A DNA stretch of 19,010 bases from Prevotella sp. (GCA_016283605.1 JAEENF010000170.1:1-19010), one strand, 5' to 3'; counted from the first letter of the stretch, positions 8,243 through 15,682 are shown. Numbers and translations: made by a program. The notes: generated from the sequence alone by a model not told the origin.

Positions 8243-8270
8243 GTGAAGAGTGAAGAGCGAAGAGTGAAAA
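8243..8270 (+). repeat. Tandem heptamer array, four copies (GTGAAGA type)
   Basis: Four contiguous 7-bp units: GTGAAGA, GTGAAGA, GCGAAGA, GTGAAAA. They lie in the 142-bp gap between two divergent genes, about 70 bp ahead of the rfbA start. A related six-copy array (GTGAATA type) is found at 13840-13881. Both arrays contain a GTGAAAA variant and both read in the sense of the gene that follows. Confidence 0.85.
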
Positions 8271-8308
8271 ATTTGCTACCGTACGTGGATTTTTCGATAA
8301 AAAAGCAG

Positions 8309-8316
8309 TATATTTG
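8309..8316 (+). promoter_or_regulatory. -7 promoter element for rfbA
   Basis: TATATTTG matches TAnnTTTG and lies 22 bp before the ATG at 8339, which would give a short leader. The -33 position has only a partial match (GTGG at 8285-8288). Confidence 0.6.
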
Positions 8317-8338
8317 CAGCGAAATATATATTGCAGTT

Positions 8339-9211
8339 ATGAAAGGAATAGTATTAGCAGGCGGTTCTGGCACCCGTCTCTACCCCATCACCAAGGGTAT
8401 CAGCAAACAACTGATTCCCATTTTCGACAAGCCGATGATCTATTACCCAATCTCGGCTTTGATGCTTGCCGGCATCCGTGAGATTCTTATCATTTCCACC
8501 CCACACGACCTTCCCGGATTCCGCAGACTCCTGGGCGACGGTTCCGAACTGGGTGTCCGTTTTGAATATGCCGAGCAACCCTCACCCGACGGTCTGGCTC
8601 AAGCCTTTATCATCGGCGAGAAGTTTATCGGCGACGACTGTGTCTGCCTCGTCCTCGGCGATAATATCTTCTATGGTTCAGGATTCACGGGTCTCTTACG
8701 TCAAAGTGTAGAAAACGCTGAGAAAGAAGGACTTGCAACAGTCTTCGGTTACTACGTCAACGACCCCGAGCGCTATGGTGTTGCTGAGTTCGACAATGAA
8801 GGCAACTGCCTGAGTATTGAGGAAAAACCCGAGCATCCCAAATCCAACTATGCCGTTGTGGGACTCTATTTCTATCCCAACAGTGTGGTAGAAATCGCCA
8901 AGCACATCAAGCCCTCTGCCCGTGGAGAACTGGAGATCACTTCCGTCAATCAGGAGTATCTCGCTCAGCATATCCTGAAAGTCCAGACCTTGCAGCGCGG
9001 TTTTGCCTGGCTCGATACAGGCACCCACGACTCACTTTCTGAGGCCTCTACCTTTATCGAGGTGATTGAAAAGCGCCAAGGACTGAAGGTGGCCTGTTTG
9101 GAGGAGATAGCCTTCAAACGCGGTTGGATCAGTAAGGAGCAGCTGGCCGAAGTGGCCAAGCCGATGGCAAAGAACGACTACGGCAAATACCTGCTGAGTC
9201 TCATCAAATAA
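8339..9211 (+). CDS. rfbA: Glucose-1-phosphate thymidylyltransferase
   Basis: It makes dTDP-glucose from glucose 1-phosphate and dTTP, the first step to dTDP-rhamnose for surface polysaccharides. The 290 residues fit the usual length. Visible motifs are the nucleotide-binding loop LAGGSGTRLYPITKGISKQL (residues 6-25), PMIYYPISALMLAGI (32-46), YAEQPSPDGLAQAF (77-90), the metal-binding LGDNIFYG (106-113), SIEEKPEHPKSNYAVVGLYFY (159-179), and WLDTGTHDSL (224-233). An open frame extends upstream, but MKGIVLAGGS is the family N-terminus and sits just after the promoter. Unlike many genomes, no rfbB, rfbC or rfbD follows; the gene is closed by its own terminator. Confidence 0.96.
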   Translation: MKGIVLAGGSGTRLYPITKGISKQLIPIFDKPMIYYPISALMLAGIREILIISTPHDLPGFRRLLGDGSELGVRFEYAEQPSPDGLAQAFIIGEKFIGDDCVCLVLGDNIFYGSGFTGLLRQSVENAEKEGLATVFGYYVNDPERYGVAEFDNEGNCLSIEEKPEHPKSNYAVVGLYFYPNSVVEIAKHIKPSARGELEITSVNQEYLAQHILKVQTLQRGFAWLDTGTHDSLSEASTFIEVIEKRQGLKVACLEEIAFKRGWISKEQLAEVAKPMAKNDYGKYLLSLIK

Positions 9212-9213
9212 CA

Positions 9214-9243
9214 ATTATCCCTCGCCAATCGGCGGGGGATAAT
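9214..9243. terminator. Hairpin terminator between rfbA and the kinase fusion gene
   Basis: A 13-bp stem (9214-9226 with 9231-9243, one G-U pair) closes a 4-nt AATC loop. A CATTTTTATTT tract follows on the plus strand. It starts 2 bp after the rfbA stop and lies 5 bp from the stop of the convergent gene, so it probably serves both. Confidence 0.88.
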
Positions 9244-9248
9244 CATTT

Positions 9249-11183
9249 TTATTTAGAGAATTCCTGTACGGTCCTCACGAGGGCCTTAGGATTACCCATA
9301 TCAAACATCCGGCCTTTCAGACGGATGCCCATCATACCACTACGCTGACGAACAGCCTCAAGGGCTGAGGTCAACTCCACTTCCGTCACATGATCGCGAT
9401 CGATCTCCTTCTGCATGATGTCCTCATGTAACTGCGAGAACACCTCGGGTGTCAGGATATACTGACCAAACACGCTGTAGTACTCCTTCTCCCCGTCCTT
9501 ATTACGGACAGCAAGATATTCCTCAGCATAGCTGGCCTTGGGCTTTTCCATCATCGTCGACACATTCAAGACCGAACGACCCTTATCTTCCCATACACCG
9601 TGCAGGATACCGTAACGGCTCACTTCTGCCAAAGGTATCGGATGGATACTGACCATCAGCGAGTTATAGCGCTCATACTCTTCTATCATCTGTAAGGCAC
9701 ATGGTTTGTTGGAGTCGCTGCGATAGAGCGTGTCACCCAACAACAGCAACACGGGTTCGTTACCCGCAAACTGAGCCGCCTGATACACCGCATGTCCGAA
9801 ACCGCGTTTTTCCCGCTGATAGACATAGTGCAGACGCTTCCCGATATCGAGGATATGGTTTTCGTATTCCTGGGCCTCCGGATTCAGTTTCCGCAGATGT
9901 TCCTCAGCCAAGGGACGCTCGAAATAATCAGAATACAACTGTCGTTCTTCCTCAGAACCCAGTACCAGACAGATTTCCTCGATACCACTCTGGATCAGTT
10001 CCTCGAGCAGGATCAAGATCACCGGACGCACCATACCATCCGGACACGGGATGGGGAAGAAATCCTTCTTCAGCGCACGAGTGGCCGGATAAAGTCGGGT
10101 ACCGAAACCCGCCACAGGGATGATGGCTTTCCGAACCGTATGAACAGGTTTTAGCGTCAGCGTATAGGCCTTCATACCCTGATCGTTCAGATAGACTACC
10201 AACTGCTTTTGTGCTTCCTCACTACGGGCCAGGAACTGTACGGAGCCGTCACCATGCGAGCCGACGCCCTTACCGCCCCAAACCAAAGGCTGGATATTAG
10301 GATCCTGCAAGACACTATGCAGTTTCGGTGCATAGAGCGCCGATGACATCGGTGCCACCTTCTTGTCGAACAGCGCCTCCGCTTCCGTCATCAGCCGACC
10401 CAGTTCTTCGGCATTGCCCTCCGCCATATACTGAATGGCCCGTTCTACAAACGCGATGTTATCTTGTCCAAGTGCTTCATGCTCAGCCCGTTCCGCATCG
10501 GTGGTCGGGAAAGGATAGGCTTTGTTCAGATCTGAAAGGATCTTGATGGTATTCTTCTCGGCACAGAGATCGGCAAACACCCAATACAGATGTTTTTTCA
10601 CGTTCAGCGAACGCACTTCGATCTCATCACCGTCGAAGGTCATCAGGTTGGGTTTCACACCGAAGGCACAAGCCTGGTCCAGACGACCGCAACGGCTACT
10701 GGTACGCAACTCTCCCACATAGGCGATGTTCATCTCGCCGAGCGTGTTGAGATTCAGATTATATAATAAATTGAACGCGCGCGCGACGAGGACACAGATA
10801 GCAGCAGAACTCGAAAGACCACTCTTCATCGGCAGCGTCATACTTGTAATCTTGATACGTACGCCACCCACCTTATACCATTCCAGCATATAAGAGGCCA
10901 CACCGGCACAATAGCAGAAGAACGAGCCGCTCTTGGCGATACGTTTCAGTTCCGCCTCGTCCATCCGACAGGAGAAATCCTGCCAGAGGCCATCAATCTC
11001 AGGCGCTACGCTATAGAGCTCAAAGATGCTGGATTTCTCCACTTCGGCATAGATACCTTGTTCTATACCCGTCACAATGGCGGCACCAGGAGCGATGTCG
11101 GCATTCATCGTACGATAGTGACCAGCCCAGTCTGTATGTTCTCCAAAGAGGCAAAGACGCCCAGGAACAAATAATTTCATCAT
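9249..11183 (-). CDS. Fused GHMP sugar kinase and sugar-1-phosphate nucleotidyltransferase
   Basis: The 644-residue protein carries two enzymes. Residues 1 to about 349 are a GHMP kinase: PGRLCLFGEHTDWAG (7-21), the phosphate-binding LPMKSGLSSSAAI (117-129) and the closing GVGSHGDGSV (306-315). Residues about 352-644 are a nucleotidyltransferase: IIPVAGFGTRLYPATRALKK (354-373), REKRGFGHAVYQAA (457-470), LLLGDTLY (480-487), MEKPKASY (545-552) and FDMGNPKAL (627-635), nearest in style to UTP-glucose-1-phosphate uridylyltransferase. The fusion should phosphorylate a free sugar at C1 and then activate it with a nucleotide, a salvage route. Order is kinase first, the reverse of the fucose enzyme Fkp. 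The sugar is not evident. ATG ATG starts the frame; either may be used. The gene stands alone, divergent from the sigma factor. Confidence 0.88.
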   Translation of the reverse strand: MMKLFVPGRLCLFGEHTDWAGHYRTMNADIAPGAAIVTGIEQGIYAEVEKSSIFELYSVAPEIDGLWQDFSCRMDEAELKRIAKSGSFFCYCAGVASYMLEWYKVGGVRIKITSMTLPMKSGLSSSAAICVLVARAFNLLYNLNLNTLGEMNIAYVGELRTSSRCGRLDQACAFGVKPNLMTFDGDEIEVRSLNVKKHLYWVFADLCAEKNTIKILSDLNKAYPFPTTDAERAEHEALGQDNIAFVERAIQYMAEGNAEELGRLMTEAEALFDKKVAPMSSALYAPKLHSVLQDPNIQPLVWGGKGVGSHGDGSVQFLARSEEAQKQLVVYLNDQGMKAYTLTLKPVHTVRKAIIPVAGFGTRLYPATRALKKDFFPIPCPDGMVRPVILILLEELIQSGIEEICLVLGSEEERQLYSDYFERPLAEEHLRKLNPEAQEYENHILDIGKRLHYVYQREKRGFGHAVYQAAQFAGNEPVLLLLGDTLYRSDSNKPCALQMIEEYERYNSLMVSIHPIPLAEVSRYGILHGVWEDKGRSVLNVSTMMEKPKASYAEEYLAVRNKDGEKEYYSVFGQYILTPEVFSQLHEDIMQKEIDRDHVTEVELTSALEAVRQRSGMMGIRLKGRMFDMGNPKALVRTVQEFSK

Positions 11184-11204
11184 ATTTTTATTGTTTTACT
11201 GATG

Positions 11205-11212
11205 CAAAGATA
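11205..11212 (-). promoter_or_regulatory. -7 element for the kinase/nucleotidyltransferase gene
   Basis: The minus strand reads TATCTTTG, an exact TAnnTTTG match, about 22 bp upstream of the ATG. No clear TTTG is seen 19-21 bp further upstream. The element lies in the 177-bp region shared with the divergent sigma-factor promoter. Confidence 0.55.
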
Positions 11213-11251
11213 GCAAAAAAGCAACAGAATGCCCACTTTTTTACATTTTTT

Positions 11252-11283
11252 TTTGGTAGTTTCGATGAAAATGCCTACTTTTG
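11252..11283 (+). promoter_or_regulatory. Promoter for the ECF sigma factor gene
   Basis: TTTG at 11252-11255 and TACTTTTG at 11276-11283 are separated by 20 bp, an exact match to the primary-sigma promoter of Bacteroidetes. It leaves an untranslated leader of about 70 nt before the ATG at 11361. The match suggests housekeeping rather than self-driven transcription. Confidence 0.75.
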
Positions 11284-11360
11284 CCCACGAATTATTAACA
11301 TTAACAAAAATATTATTGCCTATCGAAACAGACTTTACTCCATTTAAACTAAAATGAAGT

Positions 11361-11987
11361 ATGAGTAATTTGAAAGAGACTGACTCTGCAGCTCCGCTCT
11401 TCGGAGATTTGTCAGACGAGGAATTGGCATTGTTATATGCAAAAGGTAATAATAAAGCATTCGATGAATTGCTGACTCGTACCAAAGACAAGATTTTCAC
11501 CTATATCACTTATATGGTGAAGGATGAGGATTTGGCCAACGACCTGTTTCAGGAGACCTACATCAAGGCCATCATGAGACTACGCAACCAGCAGTATTCG
11601 ACCACCGGCAAGTTTGTGTTCTGGCTGACGCGCATCGCACACAACGTCGTGATGGACCATTACCGTGACCAGAAGGGCGAGCATCTCGTCGATCAGGGTA
11701 AGAACAATAACCTGCAGAACATGAAGTGTGCCTCGGTGCTCGACTCCTACCGCGAGAGCGAACTGGTTAATGAACAGGTGAAGCGTGATGTCGTCCGACT
11801 CATGAATGCCCTTCCTGAGTCACAGCGCGAAGTCGTCTACATGCGTTTCTTCCAGGATATGTCGTTCAAGGAGATTGCCGAAGAGACGGGTGTGAGCATC
11901 AACACCTCGTTAGGCCGTATGCGCTATGCGCTCATCAATCTTCGGAAGATGACGAGACAACACGGCGTAAACTTAGTCTTAGCGTAA
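11361..11987 (+). CDS. ECF-type RNA polymerase sigma factor
   Basis: A 208-residue sigma-70 family protein with only regions 2 and 4. Region 2 covers about 30-103 (DEDLANDLFQETYIKAIMRL for core binding, FVFWLTRIAHNVVMDHYR for -10 melting). Region 4 covers about 148-196 (LPESQREVVYMRFFQDMSFK then EIAEETGVSINTSLGRMRYA), the helix-turn-helix for -35 contact. The linker is about 45 residues and Asn/Lys-rich in the middle. No anti-sigma factor of the FecR type and no TonB receptor gene lies next to it, so it is not the usual polysaccharide or iron-uptake sigma pair. The stop overlaps the end of convergent rpe by 9 bp. Confidence 0.92.
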   Translation: MSNLKETDSAAPLFGDLSDEELALLYAKGNNKAFDELLTRTKDKIFTYITYMVKDEDLANDLFQETYIKAIMRLRNQQYSTTGKFVFWLTRIAHNVVMDHYRDQKGEHLVDQGKNNNLQNMKCASVLDSYRESELVNEQVKRDVVRLMNALPESQREVVYMRFFQDMSFKEIAEETGVSINTSLGRMRYALINLRKMTRQHGVNLVLA

Positions 11988-12629
11988 ACTGCGCAGATCG
12001 CGAATCACCTTTTCCGGATCTTGTGCCTTGAAGACGTAACTGCCACTGACGAGTACGTCGACACCTGCGGCTACCAGACGGGGTGCTGTCTCACCCTGCA
12101 CGCCACCGTCGACTTCTATGAGTGTCTGACAGCCCTTTTCCTCAATCATCCTTCTGAGGCGTTTCACCTTATCGATGGTATTCTCGATAAACTTCTGTCC
12201 GCCGAAGCCCGGATTCACACTCATCAGCAGCACCATCTCCACCTCGCCGATAATGTCTTCCAACAGTGAGACGGGAGTCGAGGGGTTCAGCGTCACACCG
12301 GCTTTCATGCCTGCCTGATGGATCTCCTGAACAGTACGGTGCAGATGGGTCGTCGCCTCCAGGTGGACGTTCATCATCATCGCACCCAACTTGGCCGTCT
12401 GTTGGATATACCGTTCCGGACGGTCGATCATGTAATGTACGTCGAGAGGTTTCTCGCAGACCTTTGCTACGGCCTCAAGGACAGGGAATCCAAACGAGAT
12501 ATTCGGAACGAACGTGCCGTCCATCACGTCCAGATGAAGCCAGTCGGCCTCACTGCGGTTGATCATCTGGATGTCGCGGTCGAGATGTAAGAAGTCGGCT
12601 GCAAGTAATGAGGGTGATACTAATACCAT
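11979..12629 (-). CDS. rpe: Ribulose-phosphate 3-epimerase
   Basis: It interconverts ribulose 5-phosphate and xylulose 5-phosphate in the pentose phosphate pathway. The 216-residue TIM barrel has the family marks: PSLLAADF (6-13), LHLDVMDGTFVPN (31-43) with metal ligand and catalytic residues His32 and Asp34, DVHYMI (63-68) with His65, SVNPGFGGQKF (137-147), and IEVDGGV (171-177) with Asp174. Length is typical. A purine-rich AAAAAAGGA lies just upstream of the ATG and is one of the better ribosome-binding sites in the window. It follows the 38-codon gene by 9 bp and is likely the last gene of the operon. Its 3' end overlaps the sigma gene, leaving no room for an intergenic terminator. Confidence 0.96.
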   Translation of the reverse strand: MVLVSPSLLAADFLHLDRDIQMINRSEADWLHLDVMDGTFVPNISFGFPVLEAVAKVCEKPLDVHYMIDRPERYIQQTAKLGAMMMNVHLEATTHLHRTVQEIHQAGMKAGVTLNPSTPVSLLEDIIGEVEMVLLMSVNPGFGGQKFIENTIDKVKRLRRMIEEKGCQTLIEVDGGVQGETAPRLVAAGVDVLVSGSYVFKAQDPEKVIRDLRSLR

Positions 12630-12638
12630 AATCCTTTT

Positions 12639-12755
12639 TTAATTCAGGCGAGCCGCCTGGGGTTTCGTTTCTACGGGATAGCTGTAAGCAAATTGCCGGA
12701 TCAGTTCTAACGACTGCTCACTGGGCTCGAATCGTTCGGGAGTAAAATGCTTCAT
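12639..12755 (-). CDS. Putative 38-residue microprotein between fmt and rpe
   Basis: A short frame begins ATG at 12755 and encodes MKHFTPERFEPSEQSLELIR followed by QFAYSYPVETKPQAARLN, ending TAA at 12639. It fills most of an otherwise empty 215-bp gap, has ordinary codon use for this genome, and stops 9 bp before rpe. The pattern (F-x-P-S-E-x-S/T-L-x-x-I-R-Q-F-A-Y) reminds me of small unannotated proteins seen across Bacteroidales, but this is from memory and unchecked. There is no signal peptide or membrane helix. The end of the frame holds a 6-bp GC-rich stem (12645-12650 with 12654-12659) that could affect access to the rpe ribosome-binding site. Alternatively it is a non-coding leader. 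Confidence 0.55.
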   Translation of the reverse strand: MKHFTPERFEPSEQSLELIRQFAYSYPVETKPQAARLN

Positions 12756-12844
12756 AGGCAAATCAATTTTTATATGTTTATACCTTAGAAACGCAAATTC
12801 TCCACATTTATTATATTCAGCTACAGATTTTTACAGTTTTTTAT
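12756..12844 (-). other. A/T-rich gap after fmt
   Basis: These 89 bp between the fmt stop and the microprotein start are strongly A/T-rich. I see no convincing hairpin and no exact TAnnTTTG match. A GAATTTGCG stretch (minus strand, about 12797-12805) has the TTTG half of a -7 box but lacks the TA. A promoter here is possible but unsupported. Confidence 0.3.
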
Positions 12845-13840
12845 TCACACAGGGTCGTTCGTCCGGACACAACGTGATGCAGTCAGGTTCTTACTGCCAT
12901 TGAGGAAGTCCCTGGCCGACATCCGTTTCTTGCCAGCCATCTGGAGTTCGTCGATCTGAAGATACGCATCGCCCGCAGCGATGAGGAGCGTGTCCTTCTC
13001 GACGACGATATGTCCGGGCGCCTCTTCAGCCTTCCGCTCCGTCTTGGTGGCCTTGAAGATCTTCAGCACCGTCGACGTGCCTGAGGGAGAGACTACCGTC
13101 GTCCATACTCCAGGATAAGGACTCAGTCCACGTACGAAGTCGTATATCTGCTTGGCAGACTGTTTCCAATCGACCTCACAGGTCTCCTTGAAGATCTTTG
13201 GTGCCGCATGCAACGTCTGTCCGGCCGTCATCAGCTGTTCCTGCGGGATACTCTCCGGACGACCGTCGGCAGCCATGATGCGTTCCAACGTCTCCAGACA
13301 GATCTCCGCACCCAAGTGCATCAGTCCGTCGTAGACGTATTCCACATCGGCGCTGTCAGGAATGTCGAAGGGCTTCTGCATGATGATGCGCCCCGTATCG
13401 ATGTCCTTGTCGAGGAAGAAGGTCGTCACACCCGTCTGTGTCTCACCGTTGATGACCGCCCAGTTGATCGGGGCCGCACCGCGATATTGGGGCAAGAGGG
13501 CCGCATGTACGTTGAAGGTGCCGTATTCCGGCATATCCCACACCACCTCTGGAAGCATTCTGAAAGCGACAACCACCTGCAGATTAGCCTGATAGCTGCG
13601 CAGTTCCTCTACAAAGTCAGGATCCTTCATCTTCTCCGGCTGCAGGACGGGTAGTCCGTGTTCCAGTGCATATTTCTTCACCTCCGAAGGCTGCATCTCC
13701 GTCTGATGTCGCCCCACGGGTTTATCGGGCTGCGTCACCACAGCCACCACATGATATTGGTGCTCCACCAGCGCCTTCAGTGTCTCCACCGCAAACTCCG
13801 GCGTTCCCATAAACACAATCCGTAAATCTTTCTTCTCCAC
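12845..13840 (-). CDS. fmt: Methionyl-tRNA formyltransferase
   Basis: It formylates initiator methionyl-tRNA with 10-formyl-tetrahydrofolate. The 331 residues have the Rossmann-type catalytic domain (RIVFMGTPEFAVETL, 7-21; VVAVVTQPDKPVGR, 31-44) with the catalytic set Asn110 and His112 in FNVHAALLPQYRGAAPINWA (109-128) and Asp148 in LDKDIDTG (143-150). A C-terminal tRNA-binding barrel follows from about 215 (KETCEVDWKQSAKQIYDFVR, GLSPYPGVWT). The start appears to be GTG at 13840, giving MEKKDLRIVFMGTPEF; an upstream in-frame stop lies only 6 bp before it. The first G of the start codon is the last base of a heptamer repeat array that fills the gap from the ClC gene. Confidence 0.95.
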   Translation of the reverse strand: MEKKDLRIVFMGTPEFAVETLKALVEHQYHVVAVVTQPDKPVGRHQTEMQPSEVKKYALEHGLPVLQPEKMKDPDFVEELRSYQANLQVVVAFRMLPEVVWDMPEYGTFNVHAALLPQYRGAAPINWAVINGETQTGVTTFFLDKDIDTGRIIMQKPFDIPDSADVEYVYDGLMHLGAEICLETLERIMAADGRPESIPQEQLMTAGQTLHAAPKIFKETCEVDWKQSAKQIYDFVRGLSPYPGVWTTVVSPSGTSTVLKIFKATKTERKAEEAPGHIVVEKDTLLIAAGDAYLQIDELQMAGKKRMSARDFLNGSKNLTASRCVRTNDPV

Positions 13841-13881
13841 TATTCACTATTCACTTTTCACTATTCACTATTCACTATTCA
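13840..13881 (-). repeat. Tandem heptamer array, six copies (GTGAATA type)
   Basis: Six contiguous 7-bp units on the plus strand: CTATTCA, CTATTCA, CTTTTCA, CTATTCA, CTATTCA, CTATTCA (minus strand TGAATAG). The array occupies the whole space between the ClC stop codon (13883-13885) and the fmt GTG start, and its last base is the first base of that GTG. It is related to the array at 8243-8270. Confidence 0.93.
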
Positions 13882-13882
13882 C

Positions 13883-15679
13883 TTAATCCTCGCTCATATC
13901 TGCCACCATCTTACGGTACATCATATAGACGCGCTTGCGGGAGATGTATCCCTTCAGGTGGTTTTCCGAATCCAGTACGGGCAACCAGTCGGCCCGTGTG
14001 CGGTCGAAGACCTGCATCACCTGCGCCATCGGTGTCAACTCGTCGAGTTTCGCCTTCGGCTCAATCATCAGCTGACTCGCCGTAAAATGATGATACAGTT
14101 CTATGCGGAACATCACGTTACGTATCTTCATGATCTCCACCTCTCCGAGCAGTGTGCCTGCCGCATCCAGAACCGGCAGCACCGTCGTATGGCTGCGGCT
14201 GATCTTATTCACGATCTGTCCCAGTTCCATATCCGGCGACACCCAGTCGTAATCCCGCTCGATCACCGAGTCGAGGTTCATCAGCGTCAGCACGGCGTGA
14301 TCGGTATGGTGCGTCAACAGCTTACCCTCCTTCGCCAGCCGCGCACCGTAGATGCTGTGGGGCTCAAAGATGATAATCGTCAGGTACGAACAGACGCTGA
14401 CCATCATCAGCGGCAGCAACAGACTGTATCCGCCCGTTAGTTCGGCGATGAGGAACATACCCGTCAACGGGGCATGCATCACGCCCGACATCACGCCGGC
14501 CATACCCATCAGCGCGAAGTTCTTCTCAGGGATATACACGCCGATCTGATAGATGTTCCACACGCGCGAGAAGAAGAATCCCGTGAAACAGCCCACAAAC
14601 AGGCTGGGTGCGAACGTACCGCCACAGCCTCCGCCTCCATTCGTGGCCGAGGTGGCGATGACCTTCATCAGGATTACCAGTGCGATATAGAACAGCAACA
14701 GACTCCCCTCCCCCGCAAACATCGAGTTGTTCAGGATCTGGTCCCAGTCGGCCTCCGTGCGACCGTTCAGCAACATATTGATACTGCTGTAACCCTCGCC
14801 GTAAAGGGCGGGGAAACAGAAGATCAGCAGACTCAGTACCGAACCGCCGATGGCCAGTTTGATGTGCGGATGCTCCTTATAGCGTGCGAAGATCCCCTCA
14901 CAAAAACCCATCATACGGATAAAGTACAACGATATCAGTCCGCAGGTGACACCCAGCAGCACACACGCCGGTATACGCTCTACCGACCACTCGCTGTCGA
15001 GATGGAACGTAAACAGTGCCGCGTCGCCGCTGAAGATATAGGTGAAGCACGTCGCCGTCACACACGAGATGAGGATCGGCAGCATCGCCGACATCGTCAT
15101 ATCGATCAACAGCACCTCGACGGTAAACACCAGTCCAGCTATCGGCGCCTTGAAGATTCCCGCGATGGCGCCTGCCGCACCGCAGCCCACCAGTGTCATC
15201 AGGATCTTACGGTCCATGCGGAACAGCTTGCCCAGGTTCGAGCCGATGGCCGAGCCCGTCAGCACGATTGGTGCCTCTGCTCCCACCGATCCGCCGAAGC
15301 CGATGGTGATGGCCGACGCGATCACACTCGACCAGCAGTTATGCGACTTCAGCCTCGACCTGTTCGACGAGATGGCATAGAGTATCCTGGTGATGCCGTG
15401 CGAGATATTGTCCTTGACGATATACCTCACGAACAACGAGGTGAGATAGATGCCGATGACAGGATAGACGAGATAGAGCCAGTTGGCATGCGACTTCTCG
15501 AACGAGCTCGTCAGCAGCATCACGATCTGGTTGATGATCCAGTGGAGCGAGAAGGCGGCAACGGCGGCAAAGAAGCCCACCAGCAGTGCCAGGATGAGTA
15601 TGAACATCCTGTCGCTGACATGCGCCACACGCCAGTCGTGCAGGCGCTGTACCATCGTCATTCCTTCCCTTATCGTCAT
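13883..15679 (-). CDS. ClC-family chloride channel/transporter with CBS domains
   Basis: The 598-residue protein has a ClC membrane domain (about 22-445) and two C-terminal CBS regulatory domains (about 470-595). Ion-path motifs are GGSVGAEAPIV (129-139) with gating Glu135, GAAGAIAGIFKAPIAG (167-182), GGGGCGGTFAPSLFVG (348-363), and Tyr444 in HSIYGARL. The usual GSGIP selectivity motif reads SHGIT (93-97), so the central Ser is replaced by His. In FTVEVL (185-190) the position of the inner proton glutamate of the E. coli exchanger holds Val189, as in channel-type members. That suggests passive anion flow rather than H+ exchange, by analogy. It starts 3 bp after tsaC and is followed by the heptamer array and fmt. 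Confidence 0.92.
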   Translation of the reverse strand: MTIREGMTMVQRLHDWRVAHVSDRMFILILALLVGFFAAVAAFSLHWIINQIVMLLTSSFEKSHANWLYLVYPVIGIYLTSLFVRYIVKDNISHGITRILYAISSNRSRLKSHNCWSSVIASAITIGFGGSVGAEAPIVLTGSAIGSNLGKLFRMDRKILMTLVGCGAAGAIAGIFKAPIAGLVFTVEVLLIDMTMSAMLPILISCVTATCFTYIFSGDAALFTFHLDSEWSVERIPACVLLGVTCGLISLYFIRMMGFCEGIFARYKEHPHIKLAIGGSVLSLLIFCFPALYGEGYSSINMLLNGRTEADWDQILNNSMFAGEGSLLLFYIALVILMKVIATSATNGGGGCGGTFAPSLFVGCFTGFFFSRVWNIYQIGVYIPEKNFALMGMAGVMSGVMHAPLTGMFLIAELTGGYSLLLPLMMVSVCSYLTIIIFEPHSIYGARLAKEGKLLTHHTDHAVLTLMNLDSVIERDYDWVSPDMELGQIVNKISRSHTTVLPVLDAAGTLLGEVEIMKIRNVMFRIELYHHFTASQLMIEPKAKLDELTPMAQVMQVFDRTRADWLPVLDSENHLKGYISRKRVYMMYRKMVADMSED

Positions 15680-15682
15680 CGC

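Noticed and set aside
8226..8316. CRISPR-like or tandem-array origin in the rfbA upstream region
   Set aside because: The repeats are only 7 bp, directly contiguous and without spacers; no cas genes are present.
8129..8338. Upstream extension of the rfbA frame
   Set aside because: It would overlap the divergent gene, the repeat array and the promoter. MKGIVLAGGS is the family N-terminus.
8197..8373. Upstream extension of the 206-residue gene
   Set aside because: The extra 59 residues are low-complexity translation of promoter and repeat DNA and run into rfbA. The ATG at 8196 follows a good -7 element.
10775..10784. Five CG dinucleotides in a row within the kinase gene
   Set aside because: They are explained by Ala-Arg-Ala codons in a conserved helix of the GHMP domain (VLVARAFNL).
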